Below, one piece after another: positions 26,617 through 33,731 of a stretch of 64,000 nt of DNA. Source of the DNA: Ruminococcus flavefaciens (GTDB lineage Bacteria; Bacillota; Clostridia; Oscillospirales; Ruminococcaceae); the NCBI RefSeq assembly GCF_900119075.1, contig NZ_FPIP01000003.1, positions 313,100 to 377,099 on the forward strand. Direction: 5' to 3'. The number at the start of each line of letters is the position of its first letter. Position 1 is the first letter of the stretch. The notes under the pieces are model-generated. The model did not search any database. It saw only the letters and a list, made by a program, of their open reading frames with translations, and was not told where the DNA came from. The translations under genes were made by a program, and so were the position numbers.

Positions 26617-27591
26617 TCACGCCTGCCTTTCTGTATTGTCTTTTTTATATGAATACCACAGCAGTACAGCCGCAGCAGCTATTATTGCGTTGGTGATAAT
26701 GCTTGCTTCTATGCCGTATATGCCGCCGTTAAGGAGATTTGCTCCCTCTGTGTGCATATTGATGACAGATGTTGAACCCTCGCTGCCGCTGAGGTTAAGT
26801 CCGAGAACGCAGCTCAGGCAGAAATTCCACAGCGAATGAAGTCCGCAGGCTGCCCATATGCTCTTGGTGCGGAGGGTAATGAACGAGAACAAGCATGAAA
26901 TAACTGCTAAATTTATCACTCCCGATATTATGAACTGCGGCTCTGAACCGCCAAGTGTGCTGAGGTGGGGAAGAGTGAACACAAGGGCGTTTGCGCCGAC
27001 AGCAACAGGGAGAGATACCTTGCCTTTAAGTCCGTGGAAGACTACTCCTCGGGAAAGGAACTCCTCAGCCGCGCCCTGTACAATGTATCCGCCGAGCATG
27101 AGCGGCATTGTTATATTGAAATCCGTTGAAACACCGTCGAACTTTATAGTACCTGTTACCATTATAGCAGAAATCGAGACAATAAGCAACAGTATACCTG
27201 CGGCTGCGCCTATGAACCAGCCGCTGATATTCTTGGCGACGCCCATTTCGTGGAGCTTCCTTTTTTCTATCAGCTTCCAGTAGAGTACGCTCACGGCGAT
27301 AACAATTATCATACCGTAAAGCTTGATAAGCATCATCACATCGTCGCTGAACATCTCTCCGCGTAAGAAGTTTTTACCGCAGGCAAAAAGTCCGCCGATT
27401 ACAAGTCCCTCTGCGAGAAAGATACCTGCCCAATAGCAAAGGTAGAACGCGAACACCTTTTTCAGTACCAGCAGTACCGACGGCATATCAGTTCTGTTGT
27501 TGAAAGGACTGATATTTTTTAAGAATGTTTTTAGTGCTCCGATGATTTTCTGCCCTGCCGAGCTTTGGTTTAATACGATACTTTTTTTCAT
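26617..27591 (-). CDS. CPBP family intramembrane metalloprotease
   Basis: A 324-residue polytopic protein, the third CPBP paralogue in the window. Motifs: AEEFLSRGVVF with paired glutamates, FTLPHLSTLGG and HSLWNFCLS. The second motif has Pro before His where the other paralogues have Ala. The N-terminal 40 residues are cytosolic and the first helix starts near residue 48. Start is fixed by GGAGG 9 nt upstream. It is co-transcribed with the membrane-bound XRE regulator, and a 17-bp inverted repeat lies in its leader. Confidence 0.88.
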   Translation of the reverse strand: MKKSIVLNQSSAGQKIIGALKTFLKNISPFNNRTDMPSVLLVLKKVFAFYLCYWAGIFLAEGLVIGGLFACGKNFLRGEMFSDDVMMLIKLYGMIIVIAVSVLYWKLIEKRKLHEMGVAKNISGWFIGAAAGILLLIVSISAIMVTGTIKFDGVSTDFNITMPLMLGGYIVQGAAEEFLSRGVVFHGLKGKVSLPVAVGANALVFTLPHLSTLGGSEPQFIISGVINLAVISCLFSFITLRTKSIWAACGLHSLWNFCLSCVLGLNLSGSEGSTSVINMHTEGANLLNGGIYGIEASIITNAIIAAAAVLLWYSYKKDNTERQA

Positions 27592-27606
27592 AAATGATTC
27601 CTCCCT

Positions 27607-27623
27607 CTATCGCTGAGCGATAG
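27607..27623. promoter_or_regulatory. Inverted repeat operator-like site
   Basis: CTATCGC-TGA-GCGATAG is a perfect 7-bp inverted repeat just downstream of the predicted transcription start of the CPBP-XRE operon, a position where repressor binding would block elongation. It is a candidate site for the operon's own XRE regulator. Confidence 0.5.
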
Positions 27624-27639
27624 TTCCTTTGATGAATCC

Positions 27640-27668
27640 ATAGTATCATTTTTACTCGGATAAGTCTA
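27640..27668 (-). promoter_or_regulatory. Promoter of CPBP-XRE operon
   Basis: On the minus strand: -35 TAGACT, 17-bp spacer, -10 TACTAT. Confidence 0.6.
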
Positions 27669-27811
27669 CCAACCGGCGCTGGAAATCCGTCAACGGACGT
27701 TAACAATCATGTTAAGCACGGTTGCATCGGCTGTTTATAGGCATTTTTGAAAACGGGCTCCTGTGGGCTTTTAAATGCGAAGTTTCATGTCGGTTCAAAA
27801 AAACAATAAAG

Positions 27812-27838
27812 AAAGTCCCCATGGCTAAGGGGACTTTT
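27812..27838. terminator. Hairpin terminator downstream of tRNA cluster
   Basis: AAAGTCCCC / GGGGACTTT, 9-bp stem with an 8-nt loop. The remainder of the gap 27669-27811 shows nothing I can name. Confidence 0.6.
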
Positions 27839-27855
27839 GTATTAGAGAGCAACGG

Positions 27856-27884
27856 AAAAAGCACTTCCGATCTCTCGAAAGTGC
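27856..27884 (-). terminator. Terminator of tRNA operon
   Basis: Read on the minus strand: GCACTT ... AAGTGC stem followed by T5, beginning 14 nt after the tRNA-His 3' end. Confidence 0.8.
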
Positions 27885-27897
27885 CTGTTTCATGGAG

Positions 27898-27972
27898 GGT
27901 GGGTAGTGGGATTCGAACCCACGGTCTTCGGGACCACAATCCGACGCTTTAACCAGCTAAGCTATACCCACC
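27898..27972 (-). tRNA. tRNA-His (GTG)
   Basis: Full cloverleaf on the minus strand: acceptor GGTGGGT/ACCCACC with the extra 5' G opposite C73 expected of tRNA-His, anticodon loop TTGTGGT, and T-loop TTCGAAT. CCA is not encoded directly. It is the third gene of a Gly-Arg-His transcript. Confidence 0.95.
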
Positions 27973-28036
27973 ATATTCAAATAAATAAAAACGAAGCTCT
28001 CCATTAGATGGAGTCAAGTAACGGAGAGTTTCGGAA

Positions 28037-28113
28037 TGGCGCGCCTTGCTGGATTCGAACCAGCGGCTTACTGCTTAGAAGGCAGTTACTCTATCCAGCT
28101 GAGTTAAAGGCGC
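28037..28113 (-). tRNA. tRNA-Arg (TCT)
   Basis: Acceptor GCGCCTT/AAGGCGC, anticodon loop CTTCTAA in stem ACTGC/GCAGT, T-arm GCTGG-TTCGAAT-CCAGC, encoded CCA. Confidence 0.96.
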
Positions 28114-28118
28114 AAAAA

Positions 28119-28192
28119 TGGAGCGGGTGATGGGAATCGAACCCACGTGTTCAGCTTGGAAGGCTGACATTCTACCATTGAACTACACCCGC
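28119..28192 (-). tRNA. tRNA-Gly (TCC)
   Basis: Acceptor GCGGGTG/CACCCGC, U73, anticodon loop CTTCCAA in stem CAGC/GCTG, T-arm GTGGG-TTCGATT-CCCAT, encoded CCA. First gene of the tRNA operon. Confidence 0.96.
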
Positions 28193-28212
28193 ACGGCGTT
28201 TCAACATGAAAT

Positions 28213-28241
28213 ATTCTATCATAATCGGAGCAAATTGTCAA
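28213..28241 (-). promoter_or_regulatory. Promoter of tRNA operon
   Basis: On the minus strand: -35 TTGACA, 17-bp spacer, -10 TAGAAT, about 15 bp before the tRNA-Gly 5' end. Confidence 0.82.
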
Positions 28242-28384
28242 TACCACTTTTGAAAAAAAGTCACAATTACTAAAAATATCCTGCTGCATTTCTCTGTGAA
28301 TGACAAAATGCCGATTGACAAAATAAAATGAAAAAATAATGTCACAAAACAGTTCCTCAGCACGTCTAATATAGTAGAGAGCGT

Positions 28385-28399
28385 TTGAAAACGCTTTCT
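28385..28399 (+). promoter_or_regulatory. Catabolite-response-like / LacI-type operator
   Basis: TTGAAAACGCTTTCT fits the Bacillus cre consensus WTGNAANCGNWNNCW at every fixed position, and sits inside a wider AGCGTTT/AACGCT palindrome. It could bind CcpA or another LacI-family regulator. It lies about 550 bp before the importer operon's first gene. Confidence 0.5.
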
Positions 28400-28499
28400 G
28401 TCCGAAGCAAAATTAAGAAAGAATTAAGGTTTTGGACAGGCAAATAATAAGAATGACCAATTATAATACAGAATAAAGTGACGAATTTGTAATTTAAAA

Positions 28500-28531
28500 G
28501 TCACGTTAATGTCACGTTTCTGTAGTATGAT
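28500..28531 (+). promoter_or_regulatory. Direct repeat at a weak-(-35) promoter
   Basis: GTCACGTT occurs twice with an 11-bp period (28500-28507 and 28511-28518), occupying the -35 region of a TATGAT -10 box at 28526-28531. No good -35 hexamer exists, so an activator bound to the repeats is likely needed. Confidence 0.45.
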
Positions 28532-28668
28532 ATGAATGTACAAAGGGGAGAGGGTGGAAAAAGAAACGTAAAGTTATGGCTTTTTACAAAAAAATTCCCC
28601 GAATCACAGCCTGTTATATTACATAATGGGAAAAATTAAAATAAAGAGAAAAATTGCCGCTCATTATA

Positions 28669-28697
28669 TTGACAAGGCTTTGTCAATGTTGTATTAT
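28669..28697 (+). promoter_or_regulatory. Promoter with overlapping operator, importer operon
   Basis: -35 TTGACA, 17-bp spacer, -10 TATTAT. The -35 lies inside a perfect inverted repeat TTGACAA-GGCT-TTGTCAA (28669-28686), so a dimeric repressor could occlude it. Confidence 0.65.
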
Positions 28698-28945
28698 TTT
28701 AAATGAGTAAAGAATTCAAAAAATATTTTTTATCAATGCACAAATTGACAGGACTCATTTGTGTTATTGATGTGGAATGATCAAAATAATGGGCAGGCGA
28801 TGAACAAAAGGAAAGTTAAAATAAAAAAATATTTTTCGGCTTCGTCTTTTTCGGCTCAAAAAAACACTTATATAGAGAACTGCCGAAAAGCTAAGACGAA
28901 AACAGACTGCATCGACATAAGATTTTTTGTGAGGTTGTGTTAAAA
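28698..28945 (+). promoter_or_regulatory. Long leader of first importer operon
   Basis: About 240 nt of untranslated leader. It contains CACAAAT...ATTTGTG (28740-28764) and a longer imperfect hairpin pairing GTCTTTTTCGGC near 28846 with GCCGAAAAGCTAAGAC near 28883. No terminator is visible; function unknown. Confidence 0.4.
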
Positions 28946-29833
28946 ATGAAAAACAAGACAAAAAATCAGTGCGGAAGAAAGGGCGAGAGGATATTCAGCA
29001 ATGTGTGTGTGCTCCCGAGTTTGCTGGGAGTAATGATATTCTTCCTTGTTCCGTTCTGTATCGTAATATACTATTCACTGATAAACAACCCTGTTCTGAA
29101 AGAATTTGTAGGACTTGAAAACTACACAAAGCTGTTCAGCAATTCAGCTTTCACAAAGGCGGCAAAGAACACAGCGTTCTTCTCGCTGGTATCGGTACCC
29201 CTTTCGGTAGTGCTTTCGCTGGGGCTTGCAATGCTTCTTGAGCGGAATATCCCCGGAAAGAGCATATTCAGAACATTCTTCCTGAGTCCTCTTATGGTAC
29301 CTACGGCTTCTGTAGTTCTTGTATGGCAGGTGCTTTTCCACAATCACGGAACTGTTAACCAGATAGTCGAGGCTATGGGCGGACACTCCGTTGACTGGAT
29401 AAAGTCCTCCCACGGACAGCTTGTTATAATATGTATGTTCCTATGGAAGAATCTTGGCTACAACATGATACTCTTCATGTCGGCGCTGTGTGCCATACCA
29501 AAGGACATCATCGAGGTGGCAGACCTCGAGGGCGCAGGAAGCTTCTATAAATTCATACATATAAAGCTGAGATATCTTTCGCCGACTATCCTGTTCGTAC
29601 TGATACTCTCAATGATAAACTCTTTCAAGATATTCCGCGAGGTATATCTCCTGACGGGAAATTACCCCAATGATTCGCTTTATATGCTCCAGCACTTCAT
29701 GAACAACACATTCAACAGCCTTGACTACCAGAAGCTCTCGGCGGCGGCTGTACTGTTTGCGCTTCTCATGATAGTGATAATGGCAGTCCTCCTCATTGCC
29801 GAGGATATTTTCGGAAAGGATGTGGAGAACTGA
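28946..29833 (+). CDS. Sugar-type ABC transporter permease (MalF/UgpA family)
   Basis: A 295-residue inner-membrane permease with six predicted helices. It has the conserved EAA-loop region (EVADLEGAGSFYKFIHI, about residues 192-208) that docks the ATPase. Family CUT1 members import oligosaccharides. A GTG at 28937 is in frame, but GAGG at 28931 is spaced properly only for the ATG at 28946. The stop overlaps the next start (TGATG), so the two permeases are coupled and form the channel heterodimer. No ATPase gene lies in the operon. Confidence 0.92.
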   Translation: MKNKTKNQCGRKGERIFSNVCVLPSLLGVMIFFLVPFCIVIYYSLINNPVLKEFVGLENYTKLFSNSAFTKAAKNTAFFSLVSVPLSVVLSLGLAMLLERNIPGKSIFRTFFLSPLMVPTASVVLVWQVLFHNHGTVNQIVEAMGGHSVDWIKSSHGQLVIICMFLWKNLGYNMILFMSALCAIPKDIIEVADLEGAGSFYKFIHIKLRYLSPTILFVLILSMINSFKIFREVYLLTGNYPNDSLYMLQHFMNNTFNSLDYQKLSAAAVLFALLMIVIMAVLLIAEDIFGKDVEN

Positions 29834-30738
29834 TGAAGCTGAAAAGAATGTCGGTAAACCGCCGAAGAAAGATATTCAATATTTTTGTGTTCGGGTTCGT
29901 GCTGCTGGCGGCTGTGCTTTTCCTGCTGCCGACGGTGCTGACTCTGGCGAACTCCTTTATGACTTCAAATGAGATAAACGCCAATTACGGCGCAATGCTC
30001 TCGAATATGACAGAGGACAAAAAGACCTTCATCTCGACGAATGTAAACCTTAAATTCATTCCCGACAAGGTCACCTTCGACCAGTACAAGGCTGTTCTCA
30101 TTCAGAATTCCGATTATCTCATGAAGTTCTGGAACTCGGTATGGCTGACAGTTCCTATCACCGTATTCCAGATGGCTGTTGCGATACTTACGTCGTACGG
30201 CTTTTCAAGGTATCCCAATAAGTTCAAGGGAATAATTTTCTTTGCATACATTATATTAATGATAATGCCTTATCAGGTAACTCTCGTTCCGAATTACCTC
30301 GTTGCGGATACGTTCGGAATGCTGGATACCAGACTTTCAATAATACTTCCTGCGATCTTCTCGCCTTTCAGCATATTCCTGCTGACAAAGGTAATGCGGC
30401 GTATCCCCATTTCTTATGTGGAGGCGGCAAAGCTTGACGGCGCAGGAGAATTCAAGATACTTACCAAGATATATATCCCACTGTGCAAGGGCGCTATAGT
30501 TTCCATTGCCATGCTGGTATTCATAGATTACTGGAACATGGTGGAACAGCCCATTGTACTTATGAGAGAACCGACGCTTCACCCCCTTTCCGTATTCCTT
30601 TCACAGATAAACGAAAAGGATATCGGTCTTGCCTTTGCAATAGGCGTGGTATACATGATACCAACGGTGCTGATGTTCCTCTACGGCGAGGATTACCTCG
30701 TAGAGGGAATAACCTATTCGGGCGGAATAAAGGGCTGA
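29833..30738 (+). CDS. Sugar-type ABC transporter permease (MalG/UgpE family)
   Basis: A 301-residue partner permease. The EAA loop reads YVEAAKLDGAGEFKILTKI at about residues 195-213. Compared with typical MalG proteins (about 280 residues) it has an enlarged first extracytoplasmic loop (about 45-95, including MLSNMTEDKKTFIS), which could contact the unusual extracellular partners encoded next. It is translationally coupled to the preceding permease. Confidence 0.92.
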   Translation: MKLKRMSVNRRRKIFNIFVFGFVLLAAVLFLLPTVLTLANSFMTSNEINANYGAMLSNMTEDKKTFISTNVNLKFIPDKVTFDQYKAVLIQNSDYLMKFWNSVWLTVPITVFQMAVAILTSYGFSRYPNKFKGIIFFAYIILMIMPYQVTLVPNYLVADTFGMLDTRLSIILPAIFSPFSIFLLTKVMRRIPISYVEAAKLDGAGEFKILTKIYIPLCKGAIVSIAMLVFIDYWNMVEQPIVLMREPTLHPLSVFLSQINEKDIGLAFAIGVVYMIPTVLMFLYGEDYLVEGITYSGGIKG

Positions 30739-30772
30739 CGCAGAAAAGTTACAGCTCAGAAGGAGTAATGAT

Positions 30773-32506
30773 ATGAACGAAACAAAAGAAGTTAAGGATA
30801 TACTGGCAGAGCGCGGCGAAAAAGAAGAAAAGTCCCCTGCCAGAAGACGTGAGCTCGTAAAGACACTTATTATAGTATTCCTTGCAGTAATGCTTGTGCT
30901 CACATTTTTCTCAAATACAATAATGAACAAGTCCCTACCCGAGATATCCACAGAGCAGGTGGCTTCGGGAAAGCTCACTGAGCGTATCAGGGATACGGGC
31001 GTTGTAGAGTCCAACCAGTCCTACGAGGTAAAGACCGACGCCAACAGAGTTATCGAGAAGATACACGTAAAGCAGGGACAGGAAGTCCACAAGGACGACG
31101 TCCTCTTTACAGTAAACGCTGTTGGAAGCGAAGCCCTTGAGCTTGCCGAGACTGATTACGACAAGGCAAAGCTTGACTACGAAACAGCTCTGCTTAAGGA
31201 GCCTCTTGACTACTCTGAGGACAATCAGGAGATAAAGGCGGCAAGAGACGAGATAAACGCTCTCATCGCAAAGCGCGACGCCGCAAGGAACAATGCAGGC
31301 ACACTGGCTGCAGAAAAGGAGAAGTACAAGGCTAACAAGGCTGAGCATTCAAGGCTTACCGCTCTCCAGACCAAGCTTGAAACAGCCGCAAAGGCTATCA
31401 ACTCGGATATGTACGAGGAGGCTGATCCCGAATTCATTGGCGAGCTGCCCTCACTCTACAATACATATTCTGCTGCTGAGGAGGAATACAAGGCAGCATA
31501 TGCCCTTTACGAAAAGGCTCTTGGTTCAAACAGTAATGTTGAGATAACAAAGGCTGACGCCGACGCAAAGCAGGCAGTAAGAGACAATGCCAAGAACGCC
31601 TACAGCGAGGCAAAGAGCAGCAAGCGCAGCGAGCTTGCCTCACGTCTCAGCGAGGTCTCCGGAGAGGTTTTAAGGCTTAGCGGCGAGATAGAGGCTTACA
31701 CCGAGTCTCTTACCGATGGCTCAGGCTCAGAAAGCTATGAATCCCTTGCGGCAAGCGTTGTCGAGAAGCAGAACGCTCTTGAAAAGAAGATAATAGAGCT
31801 CAACAAGACAAAGAAGAGCGATTCCATAAAGGAGCAGCAGACAAATCTCAATATCGAGTCCCTTAAAAAGGACATGGAAAAGAAAAAGGAAAAATATGAA
31901 AAGCTCAAGAAGGATTCAAAGGCTACCGAGATAAAGTCCAAGTACGACGGCGTTGTAAGCTCCATAAATGTAAAGACAGACGACAAGACCGTTGAGGAAA
32001 TGGCTCTTGCCACTATCGACCTTGTGGATCAGGGCTATACAGTTAAGCTCACCGTTGACGCCGACAAGCTCAAAAAGGTAAAGAAGGGCGCTTCAGCCGA
32101 GATAATGAACAATTACAGCGGCGATGTTGAAGCTGTTCTTACCGAGATAAAGAGCAATCCCAAGGCAGGCGCAAAGAAAAAGGACCTTATATTCTCCGTA
32201 ACGGGAAATGTTGAATCGGGAGAAACACTTGACATATCCATACCGCTGGGCAGCGGCACATATGAGGCTATAGTTCCCAAGAGCGCAGTAATACCTGATA
32301 ACAGTGACAACTACGTACTTGTAGTGCGCTCGAAGAACACTCCTCTCGGCAACCGCTATTATGCCGAAAAGGTTATTGTAAACGAAGAGGCAAAGGACGA
32401 GGTGTCCACAGCAGTAACAGGCAGCCTTAACAGAGGCGACTATGTTATCACTGCTTCCAGCAAGCCTATCCGTCCCGGTGATCAGGTCCGCATGAAGGAT
32501 AAATAA
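30773..32506 (+). CDS. HlyD/MacA-like adaptor protein
   Basis: A 577-residue membrane-anchored adaptor: cytosolic N-terminus, one membrane helix (about 28-46), a first lipoyl half-motif (VIEKIHVKQGQEVHKDDVLFTV, about 82-103), a very long alpha-helical hairpin (about 115-380, rich in Lys/Glu/Ala), the second lipoyl half (SKYDGVVSSINVK) and C-terminal beta-barrel domains. Such proteins normally pair with an exporter ATPase/permease such as MacB. Here the flanking genes encode sugar-importer parts, and no ATPase is present. AAGGAG lies 7 nt before the start. Role in this operon is unknown; a scaffold between permease and cell-wall-side proteins is one possibility. Confidence 0.87.
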   Translation: MNETKEVKDILAERGEKEEKSPARRRELVKTLIIVFLAVMLVLTFFSNTIMNKSLPEISTEQVASGKLTERIRDTGVVESNQSYEVKTDANRVIEKIHVKQGQEVHKDDVLFTVNAVGSEALELAETDYDKAKLDYETALLKEPLDYSEDNQEIKAARDEINALIAKRDAARNNAGTLAAEKEKYKANKAEHSRLTALQTKLETAAKAINSDMYEEADPEFIGELPSLYNTYSAAEEEYKAAYALYEKALGSNSNVEITKADADAKQAVRDNAKNAYSEAKSSKRSELASRLSEVSGEVLRLSGEIEAYTESLTDGSGSESYESLAASVVEKQNALEKKIIELNKTKKSDSIKEQQTNLNIESLKKDMEKKKEKYEKLKKDSKATEIKSKYDGVVSSINVKTDDKTVEEMALATIDLVDQGYTVKLTVDADKLKKVKKGASAEIMNNYSGDVEAVLTEIKSNPKAGAKKKDLIFSVTGNVESGETLDISIPLGSGTYEAIVPKSAVIPDNSDNYVLVVRSKNTPLGNRYYAEKVIVNEEAKDEVSTAVTGSLNRGDYVITASSKPIRPGDQVRMKDK

Positions 32507-32519
32507 GGCGGTGGATCTG

Positions 32520-33731
32520 ATGAAAAAAAGATTCAGACCTGTTCATATATTCATTGCCGCGGTGAACGCCGCCGCTGTTGCGGGAGCGCTGATACTGACG
32601 GTAATGGGAAACAGCGCCGCCAGATCTCAGAGGTACAATTACGCTTATGAGAACTGGAAAAACGACGGCAAGGGAGAATATTCCCAGATAAGCTGCTTTT
32701 TCAGTAATGACGCAGGCTTTGATAAAAATCAGGCCAAGGGCGTAAAGACAAGGCTCATGGAAAAGCTCAAGGATGTGGCTGTAAATCCCAACGGGCGGCA
32801 GAAGCTCGTTCCCGACGCATACAGCGCTTCACTGGGAAAAGCCACCATTACAGGAGAGACAGGCAAGCATTCCGAGACCGAGGTAACAGCAGCAGGCGGA
32901 GACTTCTTCATGTTCCGCAGCTTTGACCTTGTCAGCGGAGCCTACTTCTCCGACGACGACCTCATGCAGGACGGTGCGGTCATCGACCGTCAGCTTGCAT
33001 GGAATATCTACGGTACTGATAATATCGCAGGCAAAGCCATTTACATAAACAACGTAAAACTCTACGTTTCGGGAGTTATCGAAGCTCCCCGAACCGATCC
33101 CGAGGAGCGCTGCGTAGGCAATACTCCGAGGGCATACATATCCTACTATGCGGCAGGACTAATCTTCGGCGGCGGAAACAGCTATGATGAGGCTGATGAC
33201 AGCATGAAAGCAGTCTCCGAATTCAGCAAGATAACCTGTTATGAATGTATCAGCCCCGAGCCTGTTGAGAGATTCACCTATAATTTTATGAAAAAGGATC
33301 TCGCAGAGACATACAAGGGGAAGATAAGCATAGTAAACAACACAGAGCGCTTTGATCCTAAGCCGAGGGTAAAGGCTCTGAAACGGCTTGATGACAGCGT
33401 TGTCCGCAAGGACAGCATAATCTGTCCGTTCTGGGAGAATGCTTCAAGAATGGTGGAATTCAAGCTTTCATTCATCTACGGAGGGCGCAGGCTCCTCCTT
33501 GCTATACCGCTGATAACGCTGATATGGCTTATTATAGTGGCTTACAGAGCGTTTATGCGAAAGAAAGAAGACCTCGGAAAGGCTGTGGGCGGCTTTGTAT
33601 CGTCAAAGACCGAAAAGCTTAGAAAAAAGCGCTCATACAGCACGGAAGAGAACAAAGAGAGCTCTGAAGAAGAAAAACAGGAGCAGACAAAAGAAAGTAA
33701 AAATAAAAAGGAAAAAGAGGGATCATTATGA
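32520..33731 (+). CDS. MacB-like periplasmic-core protein lacking ATPase and most helices
   Basis: A 403-residue protein: N-terminal membrane helix (about 8-30), an extracytoplasmic MacB_PCD-like domain (about 35-320; FDLVSGAYFSDDDLMQDGAVID and AWNIYGTDNIAGKAIYIN are the typical segments), a second helix (about 322-342) and a highly charged Lys/Glu cytoplasmic tail. A true MacB/FtsX permease has four helices and usually a fused or neighbouring ATPase; both are missing, so this looks like a derived, non-transporting form. A GTG at 32511 is possible but the ATG at 32520 is better spaced from AAGGCGGTGG. The stop overlaps the next gene (ATGA). Confidence 0.78.
   Translation: MKKRFRPVHIFIAAVNAAAVAGALILTVMGNSAARSQRYNYAYENWKNDGKGEYSQISCFFSNDAGFDKNQAKGVKTRLMEKLKDVAVNPNGRQKLVPDAYSASLGKATITGETGKHSETEVTAAGGDFFMFRSFDLVSGAYFSDDDLMQDGAVIDRQLAWNIYGTDNIAGKAIYINNVKLYVSGVIEAPRTDPEERCVGNTPRAYISYYAAGLIFGGGNSYDEADDSMKAVSEFSKITCYECISPEPVERFTYNFMKKDLAETYKGKISIVNNTERFDPKPRVKALKRLDDSVVRKDSIICPFWENASRMVEFKLSFIYGGRRLLLAIPLITLIWLIIVAYRAFMRKKEDLGKAVGGFVSSKTEKLRKKRSYSTEENKESSEEEKQEQTKESKNKKEKEGSL

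Noticed and set aside
27488..27939. ORFs on both strands around the tRNA cluster
   Set aside because: They overlap tRNA genes, promoter and terminators and encode no recognisable protein.
28761..28943. 60-residue ORF upstream of the importer operon
   Set aside because: It lies within the hairpin-forming leader, lacks a ribosome binding site and resembles no family; treated as untranslated leader.
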